A DNA stretch of 25,740 bases, taken from an uncultured Oscillibacter sp. GTDB taxonomy: Bacteria > Bacillota > Clostridia > Oscillospirales > Oscillospiraceae. The DNA is taken from assembly GCA_902490355.1 (NCBI GenBank), contig CABUDN010000011.1:1-25740 (forward strand), read 5' to 3'. Below the pieces are notes generated by a model. The model made no database searches and had not been told where the DNA came from. It saw only the letters and a program-made list of their open reading frames with translations. Position numbers and translations under genes: made by a program. Shown piece after piece: positions 5,957 to 14,354 of this stretch. The number at the start of each line of letters is the position of its first letter. The first letter of the stretch is position 1.

Positions 5957-8320
5957 ATGGAAAAATACAGAGTCCATGAGGTGGCCAAAGACTTCGGTCT
6001 GCCCACCAAGACCATTACGGAAATTCTGACCAAGTATGTGGCCGCTCCGAAGAATCACATGCAGGTCCTGGACGATCACGAGCTGTCTGTGATCTTTGAT
6101 TACCTGACGCAGCACAATCAGGTTTCCAGCATTCAAGCCATCTTTGCGGATACGTATCAGGCAAAGGCTGCTCCCGCTCAGGCGGACTCTCCGGCCGACG
6201 CGCACAAGAGCGCGGCGCCGGCGGAAAAGCAGCCTGCCCAGACTGCGGACGTCCACAAGAATGCCGATACGCAGGCCAAGCAGACCGCCGACACGCAGAA
6301 GGCCGCCGCTCCCGTGCAGCAGCCCTCTACCCGGGTTCCGCAAAAGAAGATCGTGGATACCCGCAAGGGCGGCGACGTGAACCTGGCCAAATACGACGAA
6401 CGCCTGGAAACTCTGGGCGGTGAACGGGCCGAGCGGATGCAGCAAAAGGGCGGCAAGGAAAAGTTCCGCAACAGCAATCAGCGTCGGGGCAATATGACTT
6501 TCTCCAACAAGCGCAAGCAGGACGAGGCCGAACGGATGCGCCGCCTGCAGCTGGAAATTGCCAAGAAGGCCCCTGTCAAGGTCCAGATCCCCGATGAGAT
6601 CTCCGTGGGTGAGCTGGCCAGCCGGATGAAGAAAACCGGCGCCGAGGTGGTCAAGTGCCTGATGAAAAACGGCGTCATGGCCTCCCTGAGCCAGCTGATC
6701 GACTTCGACACTGCCGCCATCATCGCCGAGGAAATGGGCTGCAAGGTGGAAAAGGAAGTCGTGGTCACCATTGAGGAAAAGCTCATCGATGTCCACGAGG
6801 ATAAGCCCGAGGATCTGGTTCCCCGGGCTCCCGTGGTGGTGGTCATGGGCCACGTCGACCACGGCAAGACCTCCCTGCTGGATACCATCCGCAATACCTC
6901 CGTGGCGGCCGGCGAGGCTGGCGGCATCACCCAGCATATCGGCGCCTATCAGGTCCAGGTCAACGGCAAGCCCATTACCTTCCTGGATACCCCGGGCCAT
7001 GAGGCATTCACCTCCATGCGTGCCCGCGGTGCCATGATTACGGATATTGCCATTCTGGTGGTGGCGGCGGACGACGGCATCATGCCCCAGACCATCGAGT
7101 CCATCAACCACGCCAAGGCCGCAGAGATCCCCATCATTGTGGCCATCAACAAGATCGACCGGGAAAACGCCAATCCCGACCGCGTCATGCAGCAGCTGAC
7201 GGAATACGGCCTGGTGCCCGAAGAGTGGGGCGGCCAGACGATCTGCTGCAAGATCTCCGCCAAGAAGCACATCGGCATTGAAAACCTGCTGGAGATGGTG
7301 ACCCTCACCGCCGAGATGGAAGAGCTCAAGGCCAACCCCAACCGGGCCGGTCAGGGCACCGTCATCGAGGCCCGGCTGGACAAGGGCCGCGGTCCTGTGG
7401 CAACGCTGCTGGTCCAAAACGGCACCCTCAAGCAGGGCGACATCATCATCGCCGGTACTGCCGTTGGCCGCGTGCGGACCATGATGAACTACAAGGGCGC
7501 CCGTCTCACCGAGGCCGGTCCCTCCGTCCCCGTGGAGATTGCCGGCCTTTCCGAGGCACCCACCGCAGGCAGTCCCTTCTTCGCCGTGGCTGACGAGCGC
7601 ATGGCCCGGGAGCTGGTGGAGCAGCGCAAGGCCGAGGAGAAGGCCAAGGCCGCCGCGCCGGTGCAGAAGGTCTCCCTGGAGAACCTCTTCGATCAGATTC
7701 AGGCCGGCGAGCGCAAGGAACTGGCCCTGATCGTCAAGGCCGACGTGCAGGGCAGTGTGGAAGCCGTCAAGGCCTCCCTGGAAAAGCTCTCCAACGACGA
7801 GGTCAACGTCCGGGTCATCCACGGCGGTGTCGGCGCCATCAGCGAGTCCGATATCATGCTGGCCGCGTCTTCCAACGCCATCATCGTGGGCTTCAATGTC
7901 CGCCCCGATGCCGCTGCCCGGGACGGCGCCGTCCGCCAGAACGTGGATATGCGGATGTACCGGGTCATTTACGACTGCATTGACGAAATCGAAGCTGCCA
8001 TGAAGGGCATGCTGGCGCCCAAGTACCGCGAAGTGGTGCTGGGTCACGCCGAAGTCCGGCAGACCTACAAGGTCTCCGGCATCGGCACCGTGGCCGGCTG
8101 CTACGTGCAGGACGGCAAGATCGTCCGCGCCTGCTCCGTGCGGGTGGTCCGGGACGGCATCGTGATTCACGAGGGCCAGCTGGCCTCCCTGAAGCGCTTC
8201 AAGGATGACGCCAAGGAGGTCGCGGAAAACTATGAGTGCGGCATGACTGTGGAGAAGTTCAACGACATCAAGGAAGGCGACATCATCGAGGCCTTCACCA
8301 TGGAAGAAATTCCTCGTTAA
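5957..8320 (+). CDS. infB: Translation initiation factor IF-2
   Basis: GTPase that brings initiator tRNA to the 30S subunit. With the ATG at 5957 it has 787 residues. Residues 1-58 form a small N-terminal domain (KYRVHEVAKDFGLPTKTI) and 60-130 an Ala/Gln/Lys/Asp-rich linker. A second IF2-N domain lies near 200-280, followed by the GTPase domain with GHVDHGKTS (298-306), DTPGH (344-348) and NKID (398-401), then domains II, III and the tRNA-binding C-terminal domain. The start is uncertain: GAGGTG (5939-5944) is 12 bases before this ATG but only 6 before an in-frame TTG at 5951; a TTG at 5927 has no convincing site. It is separated by 66 bp from the L7Ae gene. Confidence 0.95.
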   Translation: MEKYRVHEVAKDFGLPTKTITEILTKYVAAPKNHMQVLDDHELSVIFDYLTQHNQVSSIQAIFADTYQAKAAPAQADSPADAHKSAAPAEKQPAQTADVHKNADTQAKQTADTQKAAAPVQQPSTRVPQKKIVDTRKGGDVNLAKYDERLETLGGERAERMQQKGGKEKFRNSNQRRGNMTFSNKRKQDEAERMRRLQLEIAKKAPVKVQIPDEISVGELASRMKKTGAEVVKCLMKNGVMASLSQLIDFDTAAIIAEEMGCKVEKEVVVTIEEKLIDVHEDKPEDLVPRAPVVVVMGHVDHGKTSLLDTIRNTSVAAGEAGGITQHIGAYQVQVNGKPITFLDTPGHEAFTSMRARGAMITDIAILVVAADDGIMPQTIESINHAKAAEIPIIVAINKIDRENANPDRVMQQLTEYGLVPEEWGGQTICCKISAKKHIGIENLLEMVTLTAEMEELKANPNRAGQGTVIEARLDKGRGPVATLLVQNGTLKQGDIIIAGTAVGRVRTMMNYKGARLTEAGPSVPVEIAGLSEAPTAGSPFFAVADERMARELVEQRKAEEKAKAAAPVQKVSLENLFDQIQAGERKELALIVKADVQGSVEAVKASLEKLSNDEVNVRVIHGGVGAISESDIMLAASSNAIIVGFNVRPDAAARDGAVRQNVDMRMYRVIYDCIDEIEAAMKGMLAPKYREVVLGHAEVRQTYKVSGIGTVAGCYVQDGKIVRACSVRVVRDGIVIHEGQLASLKRFKDDAKEVAENYECGMTVEKFNDIKEGDIIEAFTMEEIPR

Positions 8321-8362
8321 CACTCCTGGTCGCACGGAACGATTTGTCAGACTGTATCGCAC

Positions 8363-8397
8363 CGGGCGGGCGGCTTCGCCCGCCCGTGTGTTCTTTT
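8363..8397 (+). terminator. GC-rich hairpin between infB and rbfA, possibly a leaky terminator
   Basis: CGGGCGGGC (8363-8371) pairs perfectly with GCCCGCCCG (8378-8386) around a 6-base loop. The following bases are T-rich but broken by G and C (8387-8397), so termination would be partial. Since rbfA-nrnA-truB-ribF follow in the same direction, it may lower their expression or act as an mRNA processing barrier. Confidence 0.55.
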
Positions 8398-8455
8398 CCG
8401 CCCCGGAATCGGGTGCGGAGCCCATTCCATTTTTCAAGTGAAAGGAGGCCCATTC

Positions 8456-8845
8456 ATGCCCAGCAATCGAATTGGCCGCATCAACGAAGAAATTCAGCGG
8501 GAGCTCAGTGACCAGCTCCGCCGCCTGAAGGATCCCCGGGTGTCTGCCACCGGCATGGTCTCCATTACGCGGGTAGATACCACCGGTGATCTGCGCTATG
8601 CCCGGATCTATGTCAGCACACTGGACAAGGCACGGGAAACCGAGGTCCTCAAGGGTCTCAAATCCGCTGCCGGCTTCCTGCGCCGGGAACTGGGCCGTGC
8701 CCTGCAGCTGCGCTACACGCCGGAGCTGCAGTTCATCGCCGACGATTCCATCGCCCACGGCGCCCACATTCTGGAGGTGCTGCGGAAGGTGGAACAGGAG
8801 GATGAATCCCGCGGCAGTGGGGAAACGGAGGAAGGTTCATGCTGA
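8456..8845 (+). CDS. rbfA: 30S ribosome-binding factor RbfA
   Basis: Late 30S maturation factor that contacts 16S rRNA. The 129-residue product has the one-domain KH-like layout: RIGRINEEIQRELSDQLRRL (5-24), the central DPRVSATGMVSITRVDTTGDLRYARIYV region and a C-terminal helix with LRYTPELQFIADDSIAHG. The ATG at 8456 is set by an excellent AAAGGAGG (8441-8448) ribosome site; an in-frame GTG at 8438 precedes that site and can be excluded. Its 3' end overlaps nrnA by 7 bp. Confidence 0.94.
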   Translation: MPSNRIGRINEEIQRELSDQLRRLKDPRVSATGMVSITRVDTTGDLRYARIYVSTLDKARETEVLKGLKSAAGFLRRELGRALQLRYTPELQFIADDSIAHGAHILEVLRKVEQEDESRGSGETEEGSC

Positions 8846-9795
8846 GTGTTTTGGAAGCGACAAACCTGCTGCGTTCCCTGGACCGGGTTCTGATCCTCAC
8901 CCACGTCCGGCCCGACGGGGATACCGTGGGCTGCGCGGCGGCGCTGTGCGCCGGTCTCCGGTCCCTGGGCAAAACGGCCTACCTGCTGCCCAATCCCGGC
9001 CTTACCGACACCACTGCTCCCTACTTTGCCCCCTATGCCGCTCCGGCGGAGTTCGTCCCGGATCATGTGGTCTCCACGGATATCGCCACCGTGGGACTCT
9101 TTCCCGACAATGCCCTGCCCTATGCCGACCGGGTGGATCTGGCCATTGACCACCACCCCTCCTTTACGCATTTCGGCAAAGCCAATATCGTCCGGCCGGA
9201 GGCCGCTGCCTGCGGCGAGCTGATCTATGATCTGCTGGCCGCTTTGGGCCCCATCACAGCCGAAATGGCCCTGCCCCTTTATGTGGCGGTGTCCACGGAT
9301 ACCGGCTGCTTTGCCTATGCCAACACCACCGCCCATACCCACGCCGTGGCGGCCGCTCTGCTGCGCACCGGAATCGATTATCAGACCGTCAATAAGGTCT
9401 TTTTCCGCACCAAGACCCGCAAGCGCATGCAGCTGGAGGGCGCCATGCTGGCCCAGGCGGAATTCTACGATCGCGACCGCATCGCGGTGCTCTCCGTCCC
9501 CCTCTCCCTGATGGAGCAGCTGCAGGCCACGGAGAGCGATGCCGAGGAGCTCTCTTCCCTGGGCGGACAGATCGAGGGGGTCGACTGCGCCGTCACCATG
9601 CGGGAACTGCGCCCGGATGTGTGGAAGATCTCCCTGCGCACCGGCAGCCGGGTCAATGCCACTGAGGTTTGCTCCCTGCTGGGCGGCGGCGGCCATGCCG
9701 CTGCTGCGGGCTGTACAGTGGAAGCCCCCTGGTCCCAGGCCCGGGACCGGGTGCTGGACGCCATCCGGCAGATTGTGCCGGATTGTCAGGTGTAA
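8839..9795 (+). CDS. nrnA: DHH-family phosphoesterase, NrnA-like (oligoribonuclease / pAp phosphatase)
   Basis: Likely degrades short RNA oligonucleotides and converts 3'-phosphoadenosine 5'-phosphate to AMP. The 318-residue protein shows the complete manganese-binding set: HVRPDGD (22-28), the aspartate in STDIA (D81), the DHH triad (104-106) and D154 in VSTDTG. The C-terminal DHHA1 domain has LLGGGGHAAAAGC (280-292), which binds substrate. Length and motif order fit Firmicute NrnA. It overlaps rbfA by 7 bp and is followed 6 bp later by truB, the usual order in Clostridia. It could act in RNA turnover together with the RNA-processing genes of this operon. Confidence 0.9.
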   Translation: MLSVLEATNLLRSLDRVLILTHVRPDGDTVGCAAALCAGLRSLGKTAYLLPNPGLTDTTAPYFAPYAAPAEFVPDHVVSTDIATVGLFPDNALPYADRVDLAIDHHPSFTHFGKANIVRPEAAACGELIYDLLAALGPITAEMALPLYVAVSTDTGCFAYANTTAHTHAVAAALLRTGIDYQTVNKVFFRTKTRKRMQLEGAMLAQAEFYDRDRIAVLSVPLSLMEQLQATESDAEELSSLGGQIEGVDCAVTMRELRPDVWKISLRTGSRVNATEVCSLLGGGGHAAAAGCTVEAPWSQARDRVLDAIRQIVPDCQV

Positions 9796-9801
9796 TTGCC
9801 C

Positions 9802-10668
9802 ATGGCCAACGGAATCCTCATCATAGACAAGCCCCAGGGCTGGACCAGCATGGACGTATGCGCCAAGCTCCGGGGCATTTTGCAGGAACGGCGGATCGGC
9901 CACGGCGGCACTCTGGACCCCATGGCAACCGGCGTCCTGCCCGTATTTGTGGGACAGGCCACCCGGGCGGTGGAATTTGCGGAAAACGGGGAAAAGGAAT
10001 ACGTGGCCGGACTGCGTCTGGGCGTCGTGACCAACACGCAGGACATCACCGGCGACGTGTTGGAAACCCACCCGGTCCAGGTCTCCCGGGAGGATGTCGC
10101 GGCGGCGCTCAGCCGCTTTCTGGGCCCGCAGGAGCAGATCCCGCCCATGTATTCCGCGGTGAAGATCGGCGGAAAGAAGCTCTATGAGCTGGCCCGGAAG
10201 GGACAGGAAGTTGCCCGGAAGCCCCGGCACATTACCATTTTGGAGCTGGAGCTTCTGGACCAGACCGGCCCGGCGGACTTTCTTCTGCGCTGCCGCTGTT
10301 CCAAGGGAACGTATATCCGAACCCTCTGCCATGATCTTGGCCAGGCACTGGGCTGCGGCGGCACCATGTCCTCCCTGCGCCGTACCATGGCCGCAGGCTT
10401 CACGCTGAAGGAAGCCGCCACCCTGGAGGATGTACAGGCACAGGGAGAATCCCTTCTGCTCCCCACCGACAGTCTGTTTGCGGACTCCCCCATCCTGCTG
10501 CTCAAGCAGGACCGGGAAGAAAAACGCGTCCGCTGCGGCAATCCCATCACCATGCCCGGAATCCCGGACGGGACCTACCGGATCTACGGTCAGGACCAGA
10601 CATTTCTCTGCCTCTCCCGGGCCGAAAACGGAACACTCACATCCATTAAGAATTTCTTTGGAGCGTAA
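9802..10668 (+). CDS. truB: tRNA pseudouridine-55 synthase TruB
   Basis: Makes pseudouridine 55 in the T-loop of tRNAs. The 288-residue protein opens with the family motif GILIIDKPQGWTSMDV (4-19). The catalytic loop GHGGTLDPMATGVLPV (33-48) contains nucleophile D39. YSAVKIGGKKLYELAR and KGTYIRTLCHDLG follow. The C-terminal region is PUA-like. The ATG at 9802 is preferred; a TTG two codons upstream is possible, and the ribosome site (CAGGTG, 9788-9793) is weak, consistent with coupling to nrnA 6 bp upstream. ribF follows after 4 bp. Confidence 0.95.
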   Translation: MANGILIIDKPQGWTSMDVCAKLRGILQERRIGHGGTLDPMATGVLPVFVGQATRAVEFAENGEKEYVAGLRLGVVTNTQDITGDVLETHPVQVSREDVAAALSRFLGPQEQIPPMYSAVKIGGKKLYELARKGQEVARKPRHITILELELLDQTGPADFLLRCRCSKGTYIRTLCHDLGQALGCGGTMSSLRRTMAAGFTLKEAATLEDVQAQGESLLLPTDSLFADSPILLLKQDREEKRVRCGNPITMPGIPDGTYRIYGQDQTFLCLSRAENGTLTSIKNFFGA

Positions 10669-10672
10669 CATT

Positions 10673-11581
10673 ATGTCCATCAAGGAAAAAGTGATTGCCC
10701 TGGGCTTCTTTGACGGAGTCCATCTGGGCCACGCCGCCCTGCTGCGGCGGACTGTGGAGGAGGCCAAGGCCCGGGGCGCAACCCCGGCGGTCTTTACCTT
10801 TGACCGCCCCCCCAAGGAAGTCATCACCGGCAAGCCCTGCCCGCTGATCAACTCCCCCGAGGACCGGCGGGATCTGGTCCGCCGCCTTTTCGGCATCCGG
10901 GAGGTGATTATGGTTCCCTTTGACCATGAGATGATGACCACCCCCTGGGATGACTTCGTTACCAACATTCTGGTTCGCCGCTATCATGCCGTCCATCTGG
11001 TGGCCGGACACGACCACCACTTCGGCCATAAGAACGAGGGCTCTCCGGAACGGCTGCAGGAAAAATGCAAGGAGCTGGGACTGGGCTGCGACATCATTCC
11101 CAAGGTGGAGATGAGCGGCACCATCGTCAGCTCCACCTACATCCGCCGTCTGGTGGAACTGGGCCAGATCGAACGGGCCAACTGCTTCCTGGGCCACCCC
11201 CATGTGCTGACGGGAGTCGTGCGCCACGGAAGAGGCATCGGTTCCTCCCGGCTCTTCCCCACCGCCAACCTGCCCATCCCGCCCCACGTTCTGGTCCCCA
11301 GTCACGGCGTATACGTCACCCGGGTCACTCTGGAAGACGGCACATCTTACCCTGCCGTCACCAATGTGGGCACCCGCCCCACCGTCAACAACGGCACCGA
11401 TGTGACCGTGGAGGCCTGTCTGCTGGACTTCCAGGGCGATCTCTACGGCCGCACGCTGCGGCTGGAGTTCTTCCGCCACCTGCGGGACGAGGTCCGGTTT
11501 GACTCTCTGGATGCTCTCAAAGCCCAGATCGCCTCGGATGCCGATGCCACCCGGCGTTACTTTGAGACGGAACATCCCTAA
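10673..11581 (+). CDS. ribF: Bifunctional riboflavin kinase / FAD synthetase
   Basis: Converts riboflavin to FMN and FMN to FAD. The N-terminal adenylyltransferase domain (about 1-170) has GFFDGVHLGH (11-20), the GHDHHFGH segment (112-119, in place of the commoner GxDFRFG) and VSSTYIRR (152-159). The C-terminal kinase domain (about 178-302) has GRGIGSSRLFPTANL (186-200) and VTNVGTRPTVN. At 302 residues it has normal length. The ATG at 10673 has a short GGAG (10660-10663) 9 bases upstream and lies 4 bp after truB. It is the last gene of the operon, closed by the terminator at 11601-11640. Confidence 0.94.
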   Translation: MSIKEKVIALGFFDGVHLGHAALLRRTVEEAKARGATPAVFTFDRPPKEVITGKPCPLINSPEDRRDLVRRLFGIREVIMVPFDHEMMTTPWDDFVTNILVRRYHAVHLVAGHDHHFGHKNEGSPERLQEKCKELGLGCDIIPKVEMSGTIVSSTYIRRLVELGQIERANCFLGHPHVLTGVVRHGRGIGSSRLFPTANLPIPPHVLVPSHGVYVTRVTLEDGTSYPAVTNVGTRPTVNNGTDVTVEACLLDFQGDLYGRTLRLEFFRHLRDEVRFDSLDALKAQIASDADATRRYFETEHP

Positions 11582-11600
11582 CGGATACTGGATAAACAAG

Positions 11601-11640
11601 ACACCCCCGAAGGGCAATGCCCTTCGGGGGTGTTGGTTTT
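11601..11640. terminator. Bidirectional terminator between ribF and the sulfite reductase gene
   Basis: ACACCCCCGAAGGGC (11601-11615) and GCCCTTCGGGGGTGT (11619-11633) form a perfect 15-bp stem with a 3-base loop. T-rich sequence follows on the plus strand (11634-11640), and an A-rich stretch (11594-11600) gives a weaker U-tract on the minus strand. It lies between two convergent genes and probably serves both. Confidence 0.85.
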
Positions 11641-11661
11641 ATGGGGCCAGCTTGGAAGGCA

Positions 11662-13209
11662 TCACGCCAGATACGGCGCCGCGATTTCCTCCAGGCCGTC
11701 GGGATTCTGCGCATTCCAGTCCGCAAAGCTCACTCCGCTGGCAGCCACGGTCTTGCCCAGTTCCACCAGGAACTCCGGCACCCGGTTTTCCAGAATGGTT
11801 CCCAGCTCCCGGCCCATGGTCTCGCCGCCCTGACGGCTTTCTCCGTGAACAAAGAGGGCGAAGGCAGACTGCGGCTTGCCATCCACCAGCTTGGATGCGC
11901 CCCGCAGGCCGATGACGCCGGTCTGGTGGGTTCCGCAGGAGGACATGCAGCCGGAAATATACATCTGAGGCAGGGCGCCATCGGGCACGCCCGCACTCCG
12001 CACCGCTTCCACGCAGGCGTGCAGCAGGCCCTGAGAGTCCCGCACGCCCACCTGGCAGGTCTTTCCGCCAATGCAGCTGACGGAGCACTCAAACGCATTC
12101 CGGGCGCCGTCCGCGGTCAGCGCCAGAACGCGCTGCGCTTCTTCTCCGTTGAGATTGATGATATAGACCGTCTGGTCCGGAGACAGGCGCAGTTCCGTTC
12201 CCGGGATTTGAGCCAGAGCCGCGCTCAGATCGCAAAACGCCTGCTTGTCCACCTGGCCGCCGATGGGATGCCAGGCCACCGCATACAGTCCAGGCTGCTT
12301 TTGTGCAATGACCCGGGGGCCATCCACCACCACGCCGTCGCCTTCTTTGGAAACAGTGGGAATCTCCACCGTCAGATCCAGGTTTTCACCGGAGGCTTCC
12401 ACTTCCGCCAGCTTCTCCCGGAAGGCCTTGGCATAGGCCTCCGGGCCGCCCAGAGTCTCCTGCATGTAGCGGCTGCGGGCCTTGCCCCGGTTTTCGTAGT
12501 TGCCGTAGGCGCGGAAGGTCAGCCACATGGCCTTGACATAATACAAAATCTTTTCAGGTGCCACTGCCTCGGCTACCTTTACACCGAAGCGGGGATTGTT
12601 GCCCAGACCGCCGGCACTGTACACGTCAAAGCAGCCATCCGGCCGGGCCGCAAAGCCCAGGTCCCGATAGGTGGCGTGGGTGACATTGGCGGGAGAATTG
12701 GAGAAGCCCACCTTCAGCTTGCGGGGCATCTTCTCGGCCTTGATAAAGTTCATGAGATAGGCGCCGGCCGCTTCCGCCCAGGGCAGCACGTCAAAATACT
12801 CCCCCTTCTCCACACCGGACAGGGGAGAACAGGTGACATTGCGGGGAAAATCTCCGCCGCCGCCCATGGTCACAATGCCATGATCCAGAGCTTCCTCCAT
12901 CACATCGCACACGGTATCCTGATCCAGGTCATGCAGCTGGACCGTCTGGCAGGTGGTCAGATGGACCCGGGGCACCGGGTAGCGAACCAGCACATCTGCA
13001 ATGAACGCCATTTTCTCCTTGCTCATCCGGCCTGCCGTCATCCGCAGACGCAGCATGCTGGCCTTTCCGTCCTTCTGGGCATAGCTGCCATAAAGTCCGG
13101 AGAAGCCTTTATAGGAAGCCTTGTCCAGCGTGCCGGCGTAAAACTCCGCCGTCTTCTCGCGAAACGCGGGCAGGTCCTGCTTCCAGGACTGTGGATCGAT
13201 GGTATGCAT
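11662..13209 (-). CDS. Nitrite/sulfite reductase (siroheme, 4Fe-4S)
   Basis: Reduces sulfite to sulfide, or nitrite to ammonia, with electrons from ferredoxin or a similar carrier. The 515-residue protein has the two-fold ferredoxin-like repeat of this family and the siroheme/4Fe-4S ligands C379-x5-C385 (CIGGKTC) and C421-x3-C425 (CMSSC). HLTTCQTVQLHDL (83-95) and RNVTCSPLSGV (123-133) also match the family. The ATG at 13209 is preferred because GAGAGGG precedes it by about 6 bases; another in-frame ATG ten codons upstream lacks a site. No partner reductase, siroheme synthase or sulfate-activation gene is nearby, so sulfite versus nitrite cannot be decided. Confidence 0.88.
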   Translation of the reverse strand: MHTIDPQSWKQDLPAFREKTAEFYAGTLDKASYKGFSGLYGSYAQKDGKASMLRLRMTAGRMSKEKMAFIADVLVRYPVPRVHLTTCQTVQLHDLDQDTVCDVMEEALDHGIVTMGGGGDFPRNVTCSPLSGVEKGEYFDVLPWAEAAGAYLMNFIKAEKMPRKLKVGFSNSPANVTHATYRDLGFAARPDGCFDVYSAGGLGNNPRFGVKVAEAVAPEKILYYVKAMWLTFRAYGNYENRGKARSRYMQETLGGPEAYAKAFREKLAEVEASGENLDLTVEIPTVSKEGDGVVVDGPRVIAQKQPGLYAVAWHPIGGQVDKQAFCDLSAALAQIPGTELRLSPDQTVYIINLNGEEAQRVLALTADGARNAFECSVSCIGGKTCQVGVRDSQGLLHACVEAVRSAGVPDGALPQMYISGCMSSCGTHQTGVIGLRGASKLVDGKPQSAFALFVHGESRQGGETMGRELGTILENRVPEFLVELGKTVAASGVSFADWNAQNPDGLEEIAAPYLA

Positions 13210-13257
13210 TTGATCGCCCTCTCTTTCCTGTTCATACACTTGTAAATTGGCGGCATT

Positions 13258-13286
13258 ATTCTATCATGCTGGCAGGGCTTACGCAA
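13258..13286 (-). promoter_or_regulatory. Promoter of the sulfite/nitrite reductase gene
   Basis: On the minus strand TTGCGT (13286-13281) and TAGAAT (13263-13258) are separated by 17 bp, placing a transcription start about 40 bp before the ATG at 13209. The spacing is ideal and -10 matches 5 of 6 consensus bases. Confidence 0.6.
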
Positions 13287-13369
13287 GCCATACTTGATAA
13301 AATTCCATCCCTTTCCAGTCTCTTTTCCCTCATTTCCTGGGTATCCCACGTTTTTTCCCCGCAGAGCAG

Positions 13370-13406
13370 ACAGGCCGGGCACTTTCGTGCCCGGCCTGTT
13401 TTCTTT
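13370..13406 (+). terminator. Strong hairpin with T-tract on the plus strand, between two minus-strand genes
   Basis: ACAGGCCGGGCAC (13370-13382) and GTGCCCGGCCTGT (13387-13399) form a perfect 13-bp stem with a 4-base loop. TTTCTTT follows on the plus strand. The genes on both sides read on the minus strand, where no T-run follows the hairpin. It probably marks the end of the ECF sigma operon, but its orientation is puzzling. Confidence 0.6.
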
Positions 13407-13414
13407 CCGGTCGT

Positions 13415-13729
13415 TTACCACCCATACAGTTCCCACGGACAATGGGTCCAATACCACGCTGCGGCGACGAGCGCCAGACCGCCCAGTCCCACCAGGAAGC
13501 ACAGCAGCATACCCGCCCAGTCATAGCGGACCCTCCGGTCTCCCCGGGCAGCCAGCAGCGTTTCCACCCCCAGGCTGATGAGGATCAGCGGGGCGCCTTT
13601 GACTGCCCAGCGCAGATCCAGCTGCGGCCAAAATAACGACACGCCCATCAAAATTCCCGTCACGACCAGCACTACGCCCAGCGTGAAGGTGCCTACCCGG
13701 CGTCCGCTGGAACGGTTTTCATCCTGCAT
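13415..13729 (-). CDS. Small membrane protein with LiaI/LiaF-like (DUF5668-type) transmembrane region
   Basis: A 104-residue protein with three predicted membrane spans (about 12-30, 41-60, 75-95) and a short charged N-terminus. The first half, GVVLVVTGILMGVSLFWPQLDL followed by GAPLILISLGVETLLAAR (split here), resembles the N-terminal spans of LiaF/LiaI-type proteins that modulate cell-envelope stress signalling. The ATG at 13729 has GAGGAGG 6 bases upstream and overlaps the preceding membrane-protein gene by 11 bp. It is the last gene of the sigma-factor operon. Function is unproven; a role in sensing the envelope or restraining the anti-sigma factor is a guess from context. Confidence 0.7.
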   Translation of the reverse strand: MQDENRSSGRRVGTFTLGVVLVVTGILMGVSLFWPQLDLRWAVKGAPLILISLGVETLLAARGDRRVRYDWAGMLLCFLVGLGGLALVAAAWYWTHCPWELYGW

Positions 13730-14354
13730 GGTCCGCCTCCTCTTCCGCGGTTTCCGTTTGAGTTTCTGCGGTCTCTTGGGATTCCGGCTGACCGGCCGGG
13801 GTCTCTTCCGGCGGGGCAAAGGGCGGGATCTCCTCTTTGCGGTTTTTGGGACCCCGGATAAACCAAAGGCCCAATGCAATGATGCCTGCCGTTGCCACCA
13901 GACGCGGCACGTCATAGGTCAGGATCCGATACAGCCACCACGTATCCTGGAAGAAGACCCCCAATACATCCACCAGCCACGCCGACACGATGCTGTACAG
14001 TCCCCAAACACCCAGAATCACCAGCAGCCATCCAATGATGCTGGAACGCTTTCTGCAAAGCCGACCCAGCTTTTCTTGATCCATATCGAAAATGCCGAAG
14101 AGATAGGCATCCGGATTGGCTGCCGCCTCCTCATCCGTCTGTCCCCGCAGATTGTAGCTGTCAAAAAAGGAAAACATCCAGATCGGCAGCAGCAGTACTG
14201 CCAAAGCACCGATTTCCAGAAAAATTGCTACGGTCAGAAGGCCATAGAATACCGTGAGGATGGAAATTCCCCGCTTCATATATCCCTGATACATCTCTCC
14301 GCATCCGGGAATACAGGATGCAATAAACAGCAGCAGTCCGTGTTTGCGTCTCAT
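13719..14354 (-). CDS. Membrane protein with TM2-like N-terminus and acidic tail
   Basis: A 211-residue protein. The N-terminal part (7-67) has IPGCGEMYQGYMKRG, similar to the glycine-tyrosine turn of TM2-domain proteins, and two to three membrane spans. Two more spans lie near 107-130 and 145-165. Residues 170-211 are a Glu/Thr/Pro-rich acidic cytoplasmic-type tail. AAGGAGG lies 9 bases before the ATG, and the start overlaps the anti-sigma stop by 4 bp (ATGA). It is clearly co-transcribed with the sigma/anti-sigma pair. I do not recognise a specific family beyond the TM2 resemblance. Confidence 0.7.
   Translation of the reverse strand: MRRKHGLLLFIASCIPGCGEMYQGYMKRGISILTVFYGLLTVAIFLEIGALAVLLLPIWMFSFFDSYNLRGQTDEEAAANPDAYLFGIFDMDQEKLGRLCRKRSSIIGWLLVILGVWGLYSIVSAWLVDVLGVFFQDTWWLYRILTYDVPRLVATAGIIALGLWFIRGPKNRKEEIPPFAPPEETPAGQPESQETAETQTETAEEEADHAG

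Noticed and set aside
5948..8767. Open frame of 939 codons on the minus strand across infB
   Set aside because: It is antisense to the fully matching IF-2 and RbfA genes, has no ribosome site and encodes His/Gly/Leu/Ala-rich sequence typical of the complement of GC-rich coding DNA.
8713..10968. Open frame of 751 codons on the minus strand over nrnA-truB
   Set aside because: It covers three well-supported plus-strand genes and shows no recognisable domain; long antisense frames are expected at this GC content.
11617..13245. Open frame of 542 codons on the plus strand opposite the reductase
   Set aside because: It starts in the terminator stem and is antisense to a gene with intact siroheme and cluster ligands.
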